Positions 19,496-28,415 of a stretch of 64,000 nucleotides of DNA are shown here, in pieces (the stretch's first letter is position 1; each line of letters opens with the position of its first letter). This stretch comes from Actinoplanes philippinensis (GTDB lineage Bacteria > Actinomycetota > Actinomycetes > Mycobacteriales > Micromonosporaceae). The notes below the pieces were generated by a model, which did not search any database, was not told where the DNA came from, and worked only from the letters and a program-made list of their open reading frames with translations. The translations under genes were made by a program, and so were the position numbers. The DNA lies in NCBI RefSeq assembly GCF_900113015.1, contig NZ_FONV01000025.1:19389-83388 (forward strand), written 5' to 3'.

Positions 19496-19523
19496 ACGGG
19501 AGCGGCTCCGGCCGCTCCCGTTT
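19496..19523 (+). terminator. Terminator after argH
   Basis: ACGGGAGCGG pairs perfectly with CCGCTCCCGT around a 6-base loop and is followed by TT, 66 bases after the argH stop. This is a good intrinsic terminator. It sits only about 30 bases before the next start, so that gene must have a very short leader or its promoter overlaps the hairpin. Confidence 0.75.
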
Positions 19524-19552
19524 CTGTCGGGGGTCGCCGGTAGCGTGCCGGC

Positions 19553-22500
19553 ATGCCGTTCGAGTTGCCCGAGCCCTGGCTTTCCCAGCTGCACCCGCGA
19601 CGCGGTGGGGCTGGCGTCCGCCCGGTCCAGCCCGACCCGCGGGCCCGGGAGGTCGTCGACAGGCAGACCCGTGAGCTGCCCGGGTTCGTGCCCGGCGTGC
19701 TCGCCAGCGAGTTCACCGACCCGGAGTTGCGTGCGGCGGCCCAGGCTCCGGCGTCGGTCACCGGCGCGGCCGTCGTCGCGTTCGCAACGAGGGCGCTGGA
19801 CTGGCAGGAAAATCTGCGGCATCCGTGGTTCGCCGACCTGTGGCTCGCCGAGCGGGGCCTGCGGTTCGCCGCCGAGGCAGCCGTGGAGCTCTACACGCTG
19901 ACCCTGGCGGCCGAGGGCGATCGGCCGCCCCGCCGGGCGCTCCGGCGCGACGGCACGGAGACCGTGGGTGTGCGCCGCCGCCGGCCCGACGACGACGGGC
20001 TCGCGGTCGGGCTCTTCTTCGACCCCGATTTCCTGGTGCTGCTGAGGGTCCGGGCCGCCCTGGCGGCCGCGCCCGACGACGTGCACGCGGAGATCGTCGA
20101 CGTTCTCGCCGGCTACCGCGGAAAGGGTCGCCACGCCCGCTGCGCCACCTCGGTCCTCGTCCCGTCCCGCACCGACTGGGTGGAGCAGGATTGGGTGGAG
20201 GCACTCACCGAGCGCGACTTCCGTCGCGCCGGGATGCTGCTGACCGCGATCACCACCGCGGACCAGGCTGCCGCCGCACGTCGTGCCGCCGACGCCATGT
20301 CCATCGGGTGGCGTGGCCGGGATGCCACCGTCGTCGAGGGCCTCGGCCCGGCCCTCGCGTCGGGCCTGCTGCTGGACTGGTTCGACCGGGTCCGCGCGAC
20401 CCGTGCCGACACCCGCCGCGACCTGTTGAGCCTGATCGCCGTGCTGCCGGTCGACGAGGCGATGCGCGGCCTCCTCGACCGTCTCGGCCAGCGGCACGTG
20501 CGCGAGGCGCTGCTCGACGCCGCCGCCCGCTTCCCGGAGCGGGCGCTACGGCTGCTCTCCGCCCAGGCCGTCAAGCCCGCGGTCACCGACCTGCTGTCCG
20601 CCCGGGTGCGGGCGGACCCGGCGCTCGCCGAGCGGGTCGCGGCCGAGTTGACAGGGGCTCAGGCGGCCCGCATCCGGGAGCACCTGACCGGCATGACCGC
20701 CGTCGTGCCGGCCCCACCGGAGGCGCTGCCACCGCTGCTCGCCGATCCGCCCTGGCGCGGGCGGCGACCGGCCCCGGTAATCCTCGACCTGACGGCGCCC
20801 GAGTCACCGACCATCGCGAATTGGCTACCCGGCGAGCGCGAGAAGTGGCTGTCGACCCCGATCGACCTGCCGGACGCAACGTCCCCCACCACCACGGTCG
20901 GCCCCGCCGAAGAGGCCGCCGCCCCCAGTTCGGGGGTGCCGGCCCCGCCAACCGGCCCCGCGGGTGCTGTGTCTGCCGTGGGTGCGGGGGAGTCGGGCAC
21001 TTCTGCTGGTCTGGCGGGTGGCGTGTCTGCCGTGGGTGCGGGGGAGTCGGGCACTTCTGCTGGTCTGGCGGGTGGTGCGTCTGCCGTGAGTTCGGGGGTG
21101 GAGGTCACGCTCGTCGGTCTGGCGGGCAGGGCGTCTGCCGTCGATTCCGGGGAGAGGTTCGCTGTGGCCCCGATGGACTGGGACGCCATCGCCGACCGGC
21201 TGCGGCGTGGAGAGCCGGTGGACCCGCCGGCTGCGGCCGCGTTCTTCGTCGCCGCGCCGGAGGAACTGGCCCGGCCTCTGCTCGCCGACTGGCATCCGGC
21301 GCCCGTGCCCGGGTGCGGTTCATGGATGCGGCGGATCGTCGCCCGGTTCGAGGCGTACGCGTTGTTGCCTCTGCGGCGTCTGGCCTTCCACGACTCGGCG
21401 GTGGCCATGCCGCTGATGCTGCCGTTCGCGTCCGGGGACATTCCGTGGCGCATGCAGGTGCGTCTGCATGATCAGGGGCAGTCCGGTTCAGTGGCGAGAG
21501 CCTGGCTGGGGCGGCATCCCGAGTGTGCCGCCCGCTATCTGGTGCCCCGTGCGTTCGGCACCAGCGACCTGGTCCGGCGTTCGGCACAGCACACACTGGT
21601 GTACATGGTGGCCGCCGGTCACGCGGAGACCCTCCGTGCGGTCGCCGCCTCCTACGGCCCGGAGGCCGCGACCGCTGTGGAGACGCTGATCGACACCGAT
21701 CCGCTGGCGATCCTGCCCACGAAACTCCCCGCCATTCCGAAGTGGTTCGATCCCGCCGCCCTGCCACCGGTCCGCCTTCGACGACCATCCATCCTGCCGC
21801 CGCCCCCTGACGAGATCGCGCGGGCCGGTTCGGCTGTGGGTGACGGGATTGCGCGGGCTGGTTCGGCTGTGGGTGACGGGATTGCGCGGGCTGGTTCGGC
21901 TGTGGGTGACGGGATTGCGCGGGCTGGTTCGGCTGCGGGTGACGGGATTGCGCGGGCTGGTTCGGCTGCGGGGTCCGAGATGGTGCGGGCCGGTTCGGCT
22001 GTGGGTGACGGGATTGCGCGGGCTGGTTCGGCTGTGGGATCCGAGATGGTGCGGGCCGGTTCGGCTGTGAGTGACGGGGTCGCGCGGGCTGGTTCGGCTG
22101 TGGGTGACGGGGTCGCGCGGGCTGGTTCGGCTGAGGGCCAGGAGCCGACGCGGCCCACGGCGGCACTGGGTGATGGCGGGACGGACGGGGGCCGGGTGGC
22201 TCTCGTTCTGCCGACGAAGGTGTTGCGTGAGCTGGCGATGGTGTTCGCACTGCACAGGCCGCTCGAGCCGTATGCGGGACTGGAGGTCGTCCGGGAGGCT
22301 TGTGAGCCGGTGGATCTCGCGCGGTTCGCATGGGGGGTGTTCGAGGCCTGGCTGGCCGCCGGCGCGAGCGGCAGGCAGGGCTGGGCGCTGGAGGTGCTCG
22401 GTGCGGTCGGGGACGACGAGACCGTGCGACGGCTCACGCCGCTGATCATGGAATGGCCGGGGCAGAGCGGGCACGCCCGTGCGGTGACCGGTCTGAGTGT

Positions 22501-23569
22501 CCTCACCGAGATCGGCACCGAGGTCGCGTTGGTGCACCTCAACCGTATCGCCGAGCGTTCGCGATATGCGGGTCTGCGCACTGCCGCCCAGCGCCAGGTC
22601 GGCCTGGTGGCCGGGCAGCTGGGCCTCACCGCCGAGCAACTCGCCGACCGCCTGGTGCCGGGTTTCGGGCTGGATGACGACGGGAGCCTGACGCTCGACT
22701 ACGGAGCACGGAGCTTCGCCGTGCGGTTCGACGAGGAGCTGAGACCGTGCGTCGTGGACGGTGCCGGGAAGCCTCTCAAGAACCTGCCGAAACCGGGGGC
22801 GAAGGACGATGCCGAGCGGGCGGCCGCCGCCTATCAACGTTTCGCGGTCCTGAAGAAGGATGTCCGGAGGGTCGCCGCCGATCAGATCCGCCGTCTGGAA
22901 CGCGCCATGGTCACCGGCCGTCGCTGGCCGGAGGAGGAGTTCCGGCGTTTCTTCGCCGAGCATCCGCTGCTGCGCCACCCGGCCCGGCGGTTGCTCTGGG
23001 GCCGTTTCGACACGACGAGTGCGTTCGACCCGAAGGGTGGGCTGGTCGGCGCCTTCCGGGTGGCCGAGGACGGCACGTTCGCCGACGTGCACGACGAGGC
23101 CGTTGAGATCGGTACCGGCGAGGTGGTCGGTGTGGTCCATCCGGTTCATCTGGGTGAGACGCTGCCGCTCTGGTCGGAGATCTTCGCCGACTACCGGATC
23201 CTTCAGCCGTTCCCGCAGGTCGGGCGGGAGACCGCAGCCTTCACCGAGGCCGAGGTGGCGGGCGGTGTGCTCACTCGCTTCCAGGGGCGGACGGTGTCGT
23301 CCCGCGCCCTTCTGGGCCTGGAGAGCCGCGGCTGGCGACGGGGGACAATGCGTGACGATCGCGTCCAGGTCAGCGTGACGCCGGCTCTTGCCGACGGGCT
23401 CGAGCTGGAGCTGAACCCCGGCATCGTCCACGGCGCCGTGGACATCTTTCCGGAGCAGACACTCGGCCCGCTCCGGTTCAGCGGTGGCGCGGCGAGGCTG
23501 GATGACTTGGATCCGGTGGTGGTCTCCGAGGTGATCCGCGATCTGGAGCAGCTGACCAGCGGCCACTGA
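19553..23569 (+). CDS. Giant DUF4132-domain protein with two internal repeat tracts
   Basis: The 1338-aa cytoplasmic protein ends in a DUF4132 domain (about 1150-1325, with LESRGWRRGTMRDDRVQVSV and PGIVHGAVDIFPEQTLGPLR). The middle is HEAT-like helical repeat material (about 560-750 and 860-1040). Two low-complexity inserts are visible: 3.3 copies of an 18-residue Gly/Ser/Ala unit (residues 471-530) and 10 copies of an 11-residue GDGIARAGSAV unit (residues 753-861). DUF4132 proteins are named by some databases after the E. coli MolR region, but no activity is established. The frame is intact through both repeats. The start is a weak one; homology begins at MPFELPEPWL. Confidence 0.88.
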   Translation: MPFELPEPWLSQLHPRRGGAGVRPVQPDPRAREVVDRQTRELPGFVPGVLASEFTDPELRAAAQAPASVTGAAVVAFATRALDWQENLRHPWFADLWLAERGLRFAAEAAVELYTLTLAAEGDRPPRRALRRDGTETVGVRRRRPDDDGLAVGLFFDPDFLVLLRVRAALAAAPDDVHAEIVDVLAGYRGKGRHARCATSVLVPSRTDWVEQDWVEALTERDFRRAGMLLTAITTADQAAAARRAADAMSIGWRGRDATVVEGLGPALASGLLLDWFDRVRATRADTRRDLLSLIAVLPVDEAMRGLLDRLGQRHVREALLDAAARFPERALRLLSAQAVKPAVTDLLSARVRADPALAERVAAELTGAQAARIREHLTGMTAVVPAPPEALPPLLADPPWRGRRPAPVILDLTAPESPTIANWLPGEREKWLSTPIDLPDATSPTTTVGPAEEAAAPSSGVPAPPTGPAGAVSAVGAGESGTSAGLAGGVSAVGAGESGTSAGLAGGASAVSSGVEVTLVGLAGRASAVDSGERFAVAPMDWDAIADRLRRGEPVDPPAAAAFFVAAPEELARPLLADWHPAPVPGCGSWMRRIVARFEAYALLPLRRLAFHDSAVAMPLMLPFASGDIPWRMQVRLHDQGQSGSVARAWLGRHPECAARYLVPRAFGTSDLVRRSAQHTLVYMVAAGHAETLRAVAASYGPEAATAVETLIDTDPLAILPTKLPAIPKWFDPAALPPVRLRRPSILPPPPDEIARAGSAVGDGIARAGSAVGDGIARAGSAVGDGIARAGSAAGDGIARAGSAAGSEMVRAGSAVGDGIARAGSAVGSEMVRAGSAVSDGVARAGSAVGDGVARAGSAEGQEPTRPTAALGDGGTDGGRVALVLPTKVLRELAMVFALHRPLEPYAGLEVVREACEPVDLARFAWGVFEAWLAAGASGRQGWALEVLGAVGDDETVRRLTPLIMEWPGQSGHARAVTGLSVLTEIGTEVALVHLNRIAERSRYAGLRTAAQRQVGLVAGQLGLTAEQLADRLVPGFGLDDDGSLTLDYGARSFAVRFDEELRPCVVDGAGKPLKNLPKPGAKDDAERAAAAYQRFAVLKKDVRRVAADQIRRLERAMVTGRRWPEEEFRRFFAEHPLLRHPARRLLWGRFDTTSAFDPKGGLVGAFRVAEDGTFADVHDEAVEIGTGEVVGVVHPVHLGETLPLWSEIFADYRILQPFPQVGRETAAFTEAEVAGGVLTRFQGRTVSSRALLGLESRGWRRGTMRDDRVQVSVTPALADGLELELNPGIVHGAVDIFPEQTLGPLRFSGGAARLDDLDPVVVSEVIRDLEQLTSGH
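20963..21142 (+). repeat. 54-bp in-frame tandem repeat, about 3.3 copies
   Basis: Units begin at 20963, 21017 and 21071, with a partial unit at 21125-21142. The first two are nearly identical at DNA level; each encodes GxxSAVGAGESGTSAGLA. The near-identity, including third positions, points to recent slippage or unequal exchange. Length change in whole units keeps the DUF4132 frame. Confidence 0.95.
21809..22135 (+). repeat. 33-bp in-frame tandem repeat, ten copies
   Basis: One truncated 30-base unit is followed by nine 33-base units, each coding for (G/S)(D/S)(G/E)(I/V/M)(A/V)RAGSA(V/A/E). Variant units with GSEMVRAGSAV alternate with GDGIARAGSAV, which suggests duplication of two-unit blocks. 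The tract is in frame inside the DUF4132 gene, has no stop codons, and joins two structured regions as a long flexible linker. Confidence 0.96.
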
Positions 23570-23594
23570 CCAGCGGCCACGAACAAGAGCCGGG

Positions 23595-23633
23595 AAAGGC
23601 GGTGACGGGCACTCGCCCGTCACCGCCTTTTTA
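23595..23633 (+). terminator. Strong intrinsic terminator after the DUF4132 gene
   Basis: A perfect 16-base stem (AAAGGCGGTGACGGGC with GCCCGTCACCGCCTTT) closes a 4-base ACTC loop and runs into TTTTT. It is one of the clearest terminators in the window. Confidence 0.93.
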
Positions 23634-23703
23634 CATTGCGGCCCCCTTCGGTCAAGCCACACCACAGACCACGACGCAATCCAGCATGGTTTTTCAGTTC
23701 ACC

Positions 23704-23971
23704 GTGCAAGAAGTTTCATCGAGGACGCGCCGCAAATCACCGGGCAAGGACTATAGCTGTAAGTTCCTGTAACCCACTTGCATGTCCCCGACGTGCCGGC
23801 ACAGCGGTCCACAGGTAACAGAACGGCTGCTGGAGACCGCTTTCTCGCCCGCGATGCCGGAATCGTGCGGGTTCGAGCGTCCGCCCTTGTTGCAAGTTGA
23901 TTCGCAAGGGGTTTCTAAGCACGAAACTTCTTGCTACGGTCCGGTCGTCACCAAGCAGGTCTTCAAGGAGC
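23704..23971 (+). promoter_or_regulatory. malE upstream region with repeated GCAAG/CTTGC operator motifs
   Basis: The 343 non-coding bases between the terminator at 23595 and malE contain several copies of one motif: GTGCAAG (23704-23710), CTTGCAT (23777-23783), TTGCAAG (23890-23896) and CGCAAGG (23903-23909). CCCTTG (23884-23889) pairs with CAAGGG (23905-23910), and GTTTC/GAAAC (23911-23927) forms a further dyad. Streptomyces MalR is known to bind direct and inverted repeats of CTTGCAG-like sequence, so these are likely sites for the LacI-family regulator encoded downstream. AAGGAG at 23965-23970 is the malE ribosome site. I cannot fix -35 and -10 elements with confidence. Confidence 0.55.
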
Positions 23972-23976
23972 GCATC

Positions 23977-25281
23977 ATGCGTCGCATAACCAAGGGACTG
24001 GCCGCTCTCTCCTCCGTGGCCCTCGCCTTCACCCTCGTCGCGTGCAGCGGCGACAAGGAGCCGGCCGCCGGCGACAACAAGGCTGCCGACCCGGCTTCGC
24101 TCGCCGCGGAGCTGACGTGGTGGGACACGTCGGACGCGAAGAACGAGGGTCCGGTCTTCCAGGACCTGATCAAGCAGTTCAACGCGAAGTACCCGAACGT
24201 CAAGATCAACTACCAGTCGGTGCCGTTCGCCGACGCGCAGAACAAGTTCAAGACCGCCGCCGCGGCCAAGACCGGCGCCCCGGACATCCTGCGCGCCGAG
24301 GTCGCCTGGGTGCCCGAGTTCGCGTCGCTGGGCTACCTCTACTCGCTGGACGGCTCCGAGCTGCTCGCCGACGAGTCGGACTACAACAAGACCGCGCTGG
24401 CCTCGAACAAGTTCGACGGCAAGACGTACGGCGTACCGCAGGTCACCGACAGCCTCGCCCTGCTCTACAACAAGGAGCTCGTCGAGAAGGCCGGCGTGAG
24501 CGTGCCGAAGACGTGGGCCGAGCTGAAGACCGCCGCCCAGACCGTCAAGCAGAAGACCGGCGCCGAGGGTCTCTACGTGAACCCGGCCGGCTACTTCACC
24601 CTGCCGTTCCTCTACGGCGAGGGCGGTGACCTGGTCGACACCGCGAGCAAGAAGATCGTGGTGAACTCGGAGCAGAACGTTGCCGGGCTCAAGGTCGCCA
24701 AGGACCTGATCGACAGCGGCGCCGCGGTGAAGCCGTCGGCCACCGACTCGTACGGCACGATGATGACCCTCTTCAAGGAGAAGAAGGTCGCCTTCATCAT
24801 CAACGGCCCGTGGGAGGTCGCGAACGTCAAGGCCGCTCCGGGCTTCGGTGGTCTGGAGAACCTCGGCATCGCGCCGGTCCCGGCCGGTTCCGCCAAGGCG
24901 GGCGCCCCGGTCGGCGGCCACAACTACGTCGTCTACTCGGGTGTCCCGCAGGAGAAGGCGGCCGCCGCCGTCGCGTTCATCAAGTTCATGAACTCCGCCG
25001 AGTCGCAGGCCGCCCTGGCCGACAAGCTGGGTGTGCTCCCGACCCGTACCTCGGCCTACGACATCGCGTCGGTCAAGAGCAACGCCGTGATCTCGGCCTT
25101 CAAGCCGGTCGTCGAGTCGGCCGTGAACCGCCCGTGGATCCCGGAGGGCGGCCAGTTCTTCGGCCCGCTCGACACGCTCGCCACCGAGGTCCTGGTCCAG
25201 AACAAGGACGCGAAAACGTCCCTCGACGCCGTGGCCCAGAAGTACAAGGCCGAGGTCGTTCCCTCGTACGCCACCAACTGA
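23977..25281 (+). CDS. malE: Maltose/maltodextrin ABC transporter substrate-binding lipoprotein
   Basis: The 434-aa protein is a cluster-type extracellular solute-binding protein. The signal peptide ends in the lipobox TLVAC at Cys 23, so the mature protein is anchored to the membrane outer face. The body is typical MalE: ELTWWDTSDAKNEG, FIINGPWEV, and the conserved GGHNYVVYSG segment. The start at 23977 follows AAGGAG and gives a normal signal peptide; the frame is open upstream without a ribosome site. Maltose/maltodextrin specificity is inferred from the neighbouring amylopullulanase and regulator. A stable hairpin separates it from malF, which would favour higher MalE than permease levels. 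Confidence 0.9.
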   Translation: MRRITKGLAALSSVALAFTLVACSGDKEPAAGDNKAADPASLAAELTWWDTSDAKNEGPVFQDLIKQFNAKYPNVKINYQSVPFADAQNKFKTAAAAKTGAPDILRAEVAWVPEFASLGYLYSLDGSELLADESDYNKTALASNKFDGKTYGVPQVTDSLALLYNKELVEKAGVSVPKTWAELKTAAQTVKQKTGAEGLYVNPAGYFTLPFLYGEGGDLVDTASKKIVVNSEQNVAGLKVAKDLIDSGAAVKPSATDSYGTMMTLFKEKKVAFIINGPWEVANVKAAPGFGGLENLGIAPVPAGSAKAGAPVGGHNYVVYSGVPQEKAAAAVAFIKFMNSAESQAALADKLGVLPTRTSAYDIASVKSNAVISAFKPVVESAVNRPWIPEGGQFFGPLDTLATEVLVQNKDAKTSLDAVAQKYKAEVVPSYATN

Positions 25282-25295
25282 CGGTTCTGAACGCA

Positions 25296-25322
25296 GGCGC
25301 CGGCTCCGCGTGGGCCGGCGCC
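25296..25322 (+). other. Stem-loop in the malE-malF gap
   Basis: GGCGCCGGC pairs with GCCGGCGCC across a 9-base loop, 15 bases after the malE stop and with no T-run. Hairpins at this place in binding-protein operons commonly protect the upstream mRNA and lower downstream expression. That role is inferred here. Confidence 0.6.
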
Positions 25323-25351
25323 CGCTTCGCTTCCTCTCTGGAGCACAGCTG

Positions 25352-26341
25352 ATGAGCACTGTGACTGCCGGCGCGGCGCCGAGGAGCACCTCGCTGCGGC
25401 GGAGCTGGGACAAGCACTGGGCGGCCTGGGCGATGGTCGTGCCGGTCGTGGCGGTTCTGGCGGTTCTGATCTTCTATCCCCTGGTCAACGGCATCTGGCT
25501 GACCTTCACCAACCAGACCGAGGCCAACCAGCTCGCCGAGATCTGCACGAAGTCGATCACCGGGGGCGAGGTCTGCAAGGAGAACCCGAACGCCTGGTCG
25601 TTCGTGGGCCTCGACAACTACGTCAACGTCCTCACCGGCCGGATCGGCGAGTTCTGGCAGTGGACCGGGACCACCCTGATCTGGACCGCCGCGGGTGTCG
25701 CCTTCCACTACGGCCTGGGCCTCGGCCTGGCCGTCATGATCCACCGCGAGATGCGGTTCCGCGGCCTCTACCGCGTCCTGCTGGTGCTGCCGTGGGCGGT
25801 GCCGGCGTTCATCAGCGCCTTCGCCTGGAAGTTCCTCTTCAACGAGCAGCTCGGCCTGGTCAACTCGCTGCTCAACGCGGTCGGCATCGACTCGGTCGCC
25901 TGGTTCGCCGACAGATGGACGGCACTGTTCGTCGCGGTGATCACCAACATCTGGCTGGGTGTGCCGTTCATGATGGTGGCCCTGCTCGGCGGCCTGCAGA
26001 GCATCCCGGAGGAGCTCTACGAGTCGGCCGAGATCGACGGCGCGACGCCGTGGCAGCGGTTCCGCAACATCACCCTGCCGGGTCTGCGGCCGGTCAGCAT
26101 GACGGTGATCCTGCTCGGCACGATCTGGACCTTCAACATGTTCCCGATCATCTTCCTGGTGACCGAGGGCCAGCCGGCCGGGTCGACCGAGATCCTGGTG
26201 ACCGGTGCCTTCCGGGCCGCTTTCGAGGGCATCCGGAACTACTCGCTCGCCTCCACCTACGGCGTGCTGATCCTCTCGATCCTGCTCATCTTCTCGGTGT
26301 TCTACCGGCGGGTGCTGCGTAAGCAAGGCGAGGTTTGGTGA
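25352..26341 (+). CDS. malF: Maltose ABC transporter permease MalF
   Basis: This 329-aa inner-membrane permease has six predicted spans, the first at AMVVPVVAVLAVLIFYPLV. The EAA loop that docks the ATPase is ESAEIDGATPWQRFRNITLP. A periplasmic loop after span 1 carries two cysteines (EICTKS and EVCKEN) that may form a disulfide. The ATG at 25352 has GGAG nine bases upstream. It pairs with malG directly downstream. No ATPase gene is present, so a shared MsiK-type ATPase from elsewhere presumably energises the transporter, as is usual in actinomycetes. Confidence 0.92.
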   Translation: MSTVTAGAAPRSTSLRRSWDKHWAAWAMVVPVVAVLAVLIFYPLVNGIWLTFTNQTEANQLAEICTKSITGGEVCKENPNAWSFVGLDNYVNVLTGRIGEFWQWTGTTLIWTAAGVAFHYGLGLGLAVMIHREMRFRGLYRVLLVLPWAVPAFISAFAWKFLFNEQLGLVNSLLNAVGIDSVAWFADRWTALFVAVITNIWLGVPFMMVALLGGLQSIPEELYESAEIDGATPWQRFRNITLPGLRPVSMTVILLGTIWTFNMFPIIFLVTEGQPAGSTEILVTGAFRAAFEGIRNYSLASTYGVLILSILLIFSVFYRRVLRKQGEVW

Positions 26342-26342
26342 C

Positions 26343-27245
26343 ATGGCCCAGATGACGACGACCCCACCGATCGCGGCGCCGACCGGCGCGCCGGCGCGGG
26401 TCAACAAGCCCCGGCGTGGCCGCCGCAGTGTCGGCGCGTCGATCGGCCTGCACGCCACGCTGATCGTGGCCTCGCTGATCGCGATCGGTCCGATCCTCTG
26501 GGTGGTGCTCTCCTCGTTCAAGCCGGGGTACGCCGTCCAGAGCACCGAGATCACCCTGATCAAGGACCCGACGCTCGCCAACTACGAGTACGTGCTGTTC
26601 GACACGAACTTCCGGTCCTGGTTCCTCAACTCGGTGATCGTGGCGAGCCTGACGATGCTGATCGGCATCTTCTTCTCGGCGACCACCGGCTACGCGCTGT
26701 CCCGGTTCAACTTCCCGGGCCGGCGCTCGCTGATGATGGTCTTCCTGGTCACGCAGATGTTCCCGGTGTCGATCCTGATCGTCCCGATCTACGCGATCAT
26801 GGCCAATCTCGGGCTGATCAACACGTTGCCGTCGCTGGTCATCGCGTACCTGACGATCGCCGTGCCGTTCTGCGCGTGGATGCTCAAGGGCTACTTCGAC
26901 TCGGTCCCGACCTCGCTGGACGAGGCGGCGGCACTGGACGGCTGCGGCCCGTTCCGGATCTTCTGGCGGGTCATCCTGCCGCTGGCCCGCCCGGCGATCG
27001 CGGTCACCGGTTTCTACGCGTTCCTCACCGCGTGGGGGGAGGTCGCGTACGCGTCGGCGTTCATCCAGACCGACGACAAATACACCCTGGCGTACGGTCT
27101 GCAGCAGTTCGTGCCCCAGTTCAATCCGCAGTGGGAATATCTCACCGCGGCCGCCGTCCTCGTGACGATCCCGGCCGGAATCGTATTCCTCTTCGCGCAG
27201 AAGCATCTCGTGTCCGGTCTTACCGCCGGCGGCACGAAGGGCTGA
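26343..27245 (+). CDS. malG: Maltose ABC transporter permease MalG
   Basis: This 300-aa permease has six predicted spans after a basic Pro/Arg-rich cytoplasmic tail. Its EAA loop is DEAAALDGCGPFRIFWRVIL, and the C-terminus FAQKHLVSGLTAGGTKG is the well-conserved MalG tail that contacts the ATPase. It begins one base after the malF stop and is therefore coupled. A perfect 26-base palindrome ends the operon. Confidence 0.93.
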   Translation: MAQMTTTPPIAAPTGAPARVNKPRRGRRSVGASIGLHATLIVASLIAIGPILWVVLSSFKPGYAVQSTEITLIKDPTLANYEYVLFDTNFRSWFLNSVIVASLTMLIGIFFSATTGYALSRFNFPGRRSLMMVFLVTQMFPVSILIVPIYAIMANLGLINTLPSLVIAYLTIAVPFCAWMLKGYFDSVPTSLDEAAALDGCGPFRIFWRVILPLARPAIAVTGFYAFLTAWGEVAYASAFIQTDDKYTLAYGLQQFVPQFNPQWEYLTAAAVLVTIPAGIVFLFAQKHLVSGLTAGGTKG

Positions 27246-27252
27246 ATGGAAT

Positions 27253-27281
27253 CAGGCGTGCGGATATCCGCACGCCTGTTT
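27253..27281. terminator. Bidirectional terminator between malG and the LacI gene
   Basis: Bases 27253-27278 form a perfect 26-base palindrome (arms CAGGCGTGCGGAT and ATCCGCACGCCTG) followed by TTT on the plus strand. The genes on both sides converge on it, so it can stop transcripts from both directions. Confidence 0.88.
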
Positions 27282-27322
27282 CCGGAACATCGAGAGACCG
27301 CTCTCACAAAGTACGGATTCGG

Positions 27323-28372
27323 TCACGCGGCGGGAGTGGCGACCGGAATCTCGGAGCGCATCGGCGCGATCGCGGTCGAGTTACGGACCACCAGCTCGGG
27401 ATGGAAGAGGTATTCCGAGTGCGGCGCGCCGTGCCCGTTGATCTCGTCGACCAGCGACCGCACCGCGGCCACCGCCATCGAGGCCACCGGCTGGCGCAGC
27501 GTGGTCAGCGGCGGGTCGGTGAACGGGATCAGCGCCGAGTCGTCGAAGCCGATCACCGAGACGTCCTCGGGAACTCGCAGGCCACGGCGCCGCGCGGCCC
27601 GGATCGCGCCGAGCGCCATCATGTCGGAGGCGCAGATGATGCCGGTCGCGCCCCGGGCCAGCAGCCGGTCGGCGGCCACCTCACCGCCCTCGACGCCGAA
27701 GAGCGTGAGCGAGACCAGGTCGTCCACCTCGGCGTCGGAGAGGCCCACCTCGCGCTTCATCGCCGCGCGGTAGCCCTCCAGCTTGCGCTGGGTGTTGATG
27801 AACCGGTTGGGGCCGGAGATCATGCCGATCCGCCGGTGCCCGAGCGCCACCAGATGGGTCACCCCGAGATCGCCGGCGACCCGGTCGTCGCACGAGACGA
27901 ACGGCGCCTCCAGCTCCTTGGCGTAGCCGTTGACCAGCACGATCGGCAGCGGCCGGTCGAGCAGCCGCTGGTATCGGGATCGGTCGGAGGTGGTGTCGGC
28001 GGAGAGCGACGAGATGAAGACGATGCCCGAGACCTGCCGGTCGAGGAGCATCTCCACATACTCGTCCTCGGTGACGCCGCCGGGGGACTGGGTGCAGAGC
28101 ACCGGCGTGTAACCGTGCTGCGCCAGCGTCGACTCGATCACCTGAGCGAAGGCGGGGAAGATCGGATTGTCCAGCTCGGGGACGACCAGGCCGACCAGGC
28201 CGGCGCTGCGCTTGCGCAATCTTTCCGGTCGTTCGTAACCGAGGACGTCGAGTGCGGTCAGGACCGCTTGTCGGGTTTCAGCGGAGACGCCGGGGCGGTC
28301 GTTAATGACACGCGACACCGTCGCCTCACTGACCTGAGCCTGTTTGGCGATATCGGCCATTCGCGCACGCAT
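27323..28372 (-). CDS. LacI-family transcriptional regulator of the maltodextrin regulon
   Basis: The 349-aa protein has the LacI helix-turn-helix and hinge at the N-terminus (MADIAKQAQVSEATVSRVIN, residues 5-24) and a periplasmic-binding-like effector domain with GLVVPELDNPIFPAFAQVIE and ICASDMMALGAIRAARRRG. It lies between malG (convergent) and the amylopullulanase (divergent), the normal position of MalR/AglR-type repressors in actinomycetes. A GCAAG-N2-CTTGC palindrome 61 bases upstream of its start probably controls both divergent genes, and related half-sites precede malE. The effector is presumably maltose or a maltodextrin; sequence does not prove that. Confidence 0.9.
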   Translation of the reverse strand: MRARMADIAKQAQVSEATVSRVINDRPGVSAETRQAVLTALDVLGYERPERLRKRSAGLVGLVVPELDNPIFPAFAQVIESTLAQHGYTPVLCTQSPGGVTEDEYVEMLLDRQVSGIVFISSLSADTTSDRSRYQRLLDRPLPIVLVNGYAKELEAPFVSCDDRVAGDLGVTHLVALGHRRIGMISGPNRFINTQRKLEGYRAAMKREVGLSDAEVDDLVSLTLFGVEGGEVAADRLLARGATGIICASDMMALGAIRAARRRGLRVPEDVSVIGFDDSALIPFTDPPLTTLRQPVASMAVAAVRSLVDEINGHGAPHSEYLFHPELVVRNSTAIAPMRSEIPVATPAA

Positions 28373-28415
28373 GGTCTCACTCTAGTCGTCTGTAGTGTGC
28401 TCGGCATGGTCCTGA

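Noticed and set aside
17783..20497. A 904-codon open frame on the minus strand opposite argH and the DUF4132 N-terminus
   Set aside because: Its translation is low-complexity Arg/Gly/Asp/Leu text with no domain, and it lies antisense to clear genes. High GC at third positions makes such frames common.
21809..22135. CRISPR-like regular repeats
   Set aside because: Units are contiguous without spacers, in frame, and coding for an 11-residue repeat.
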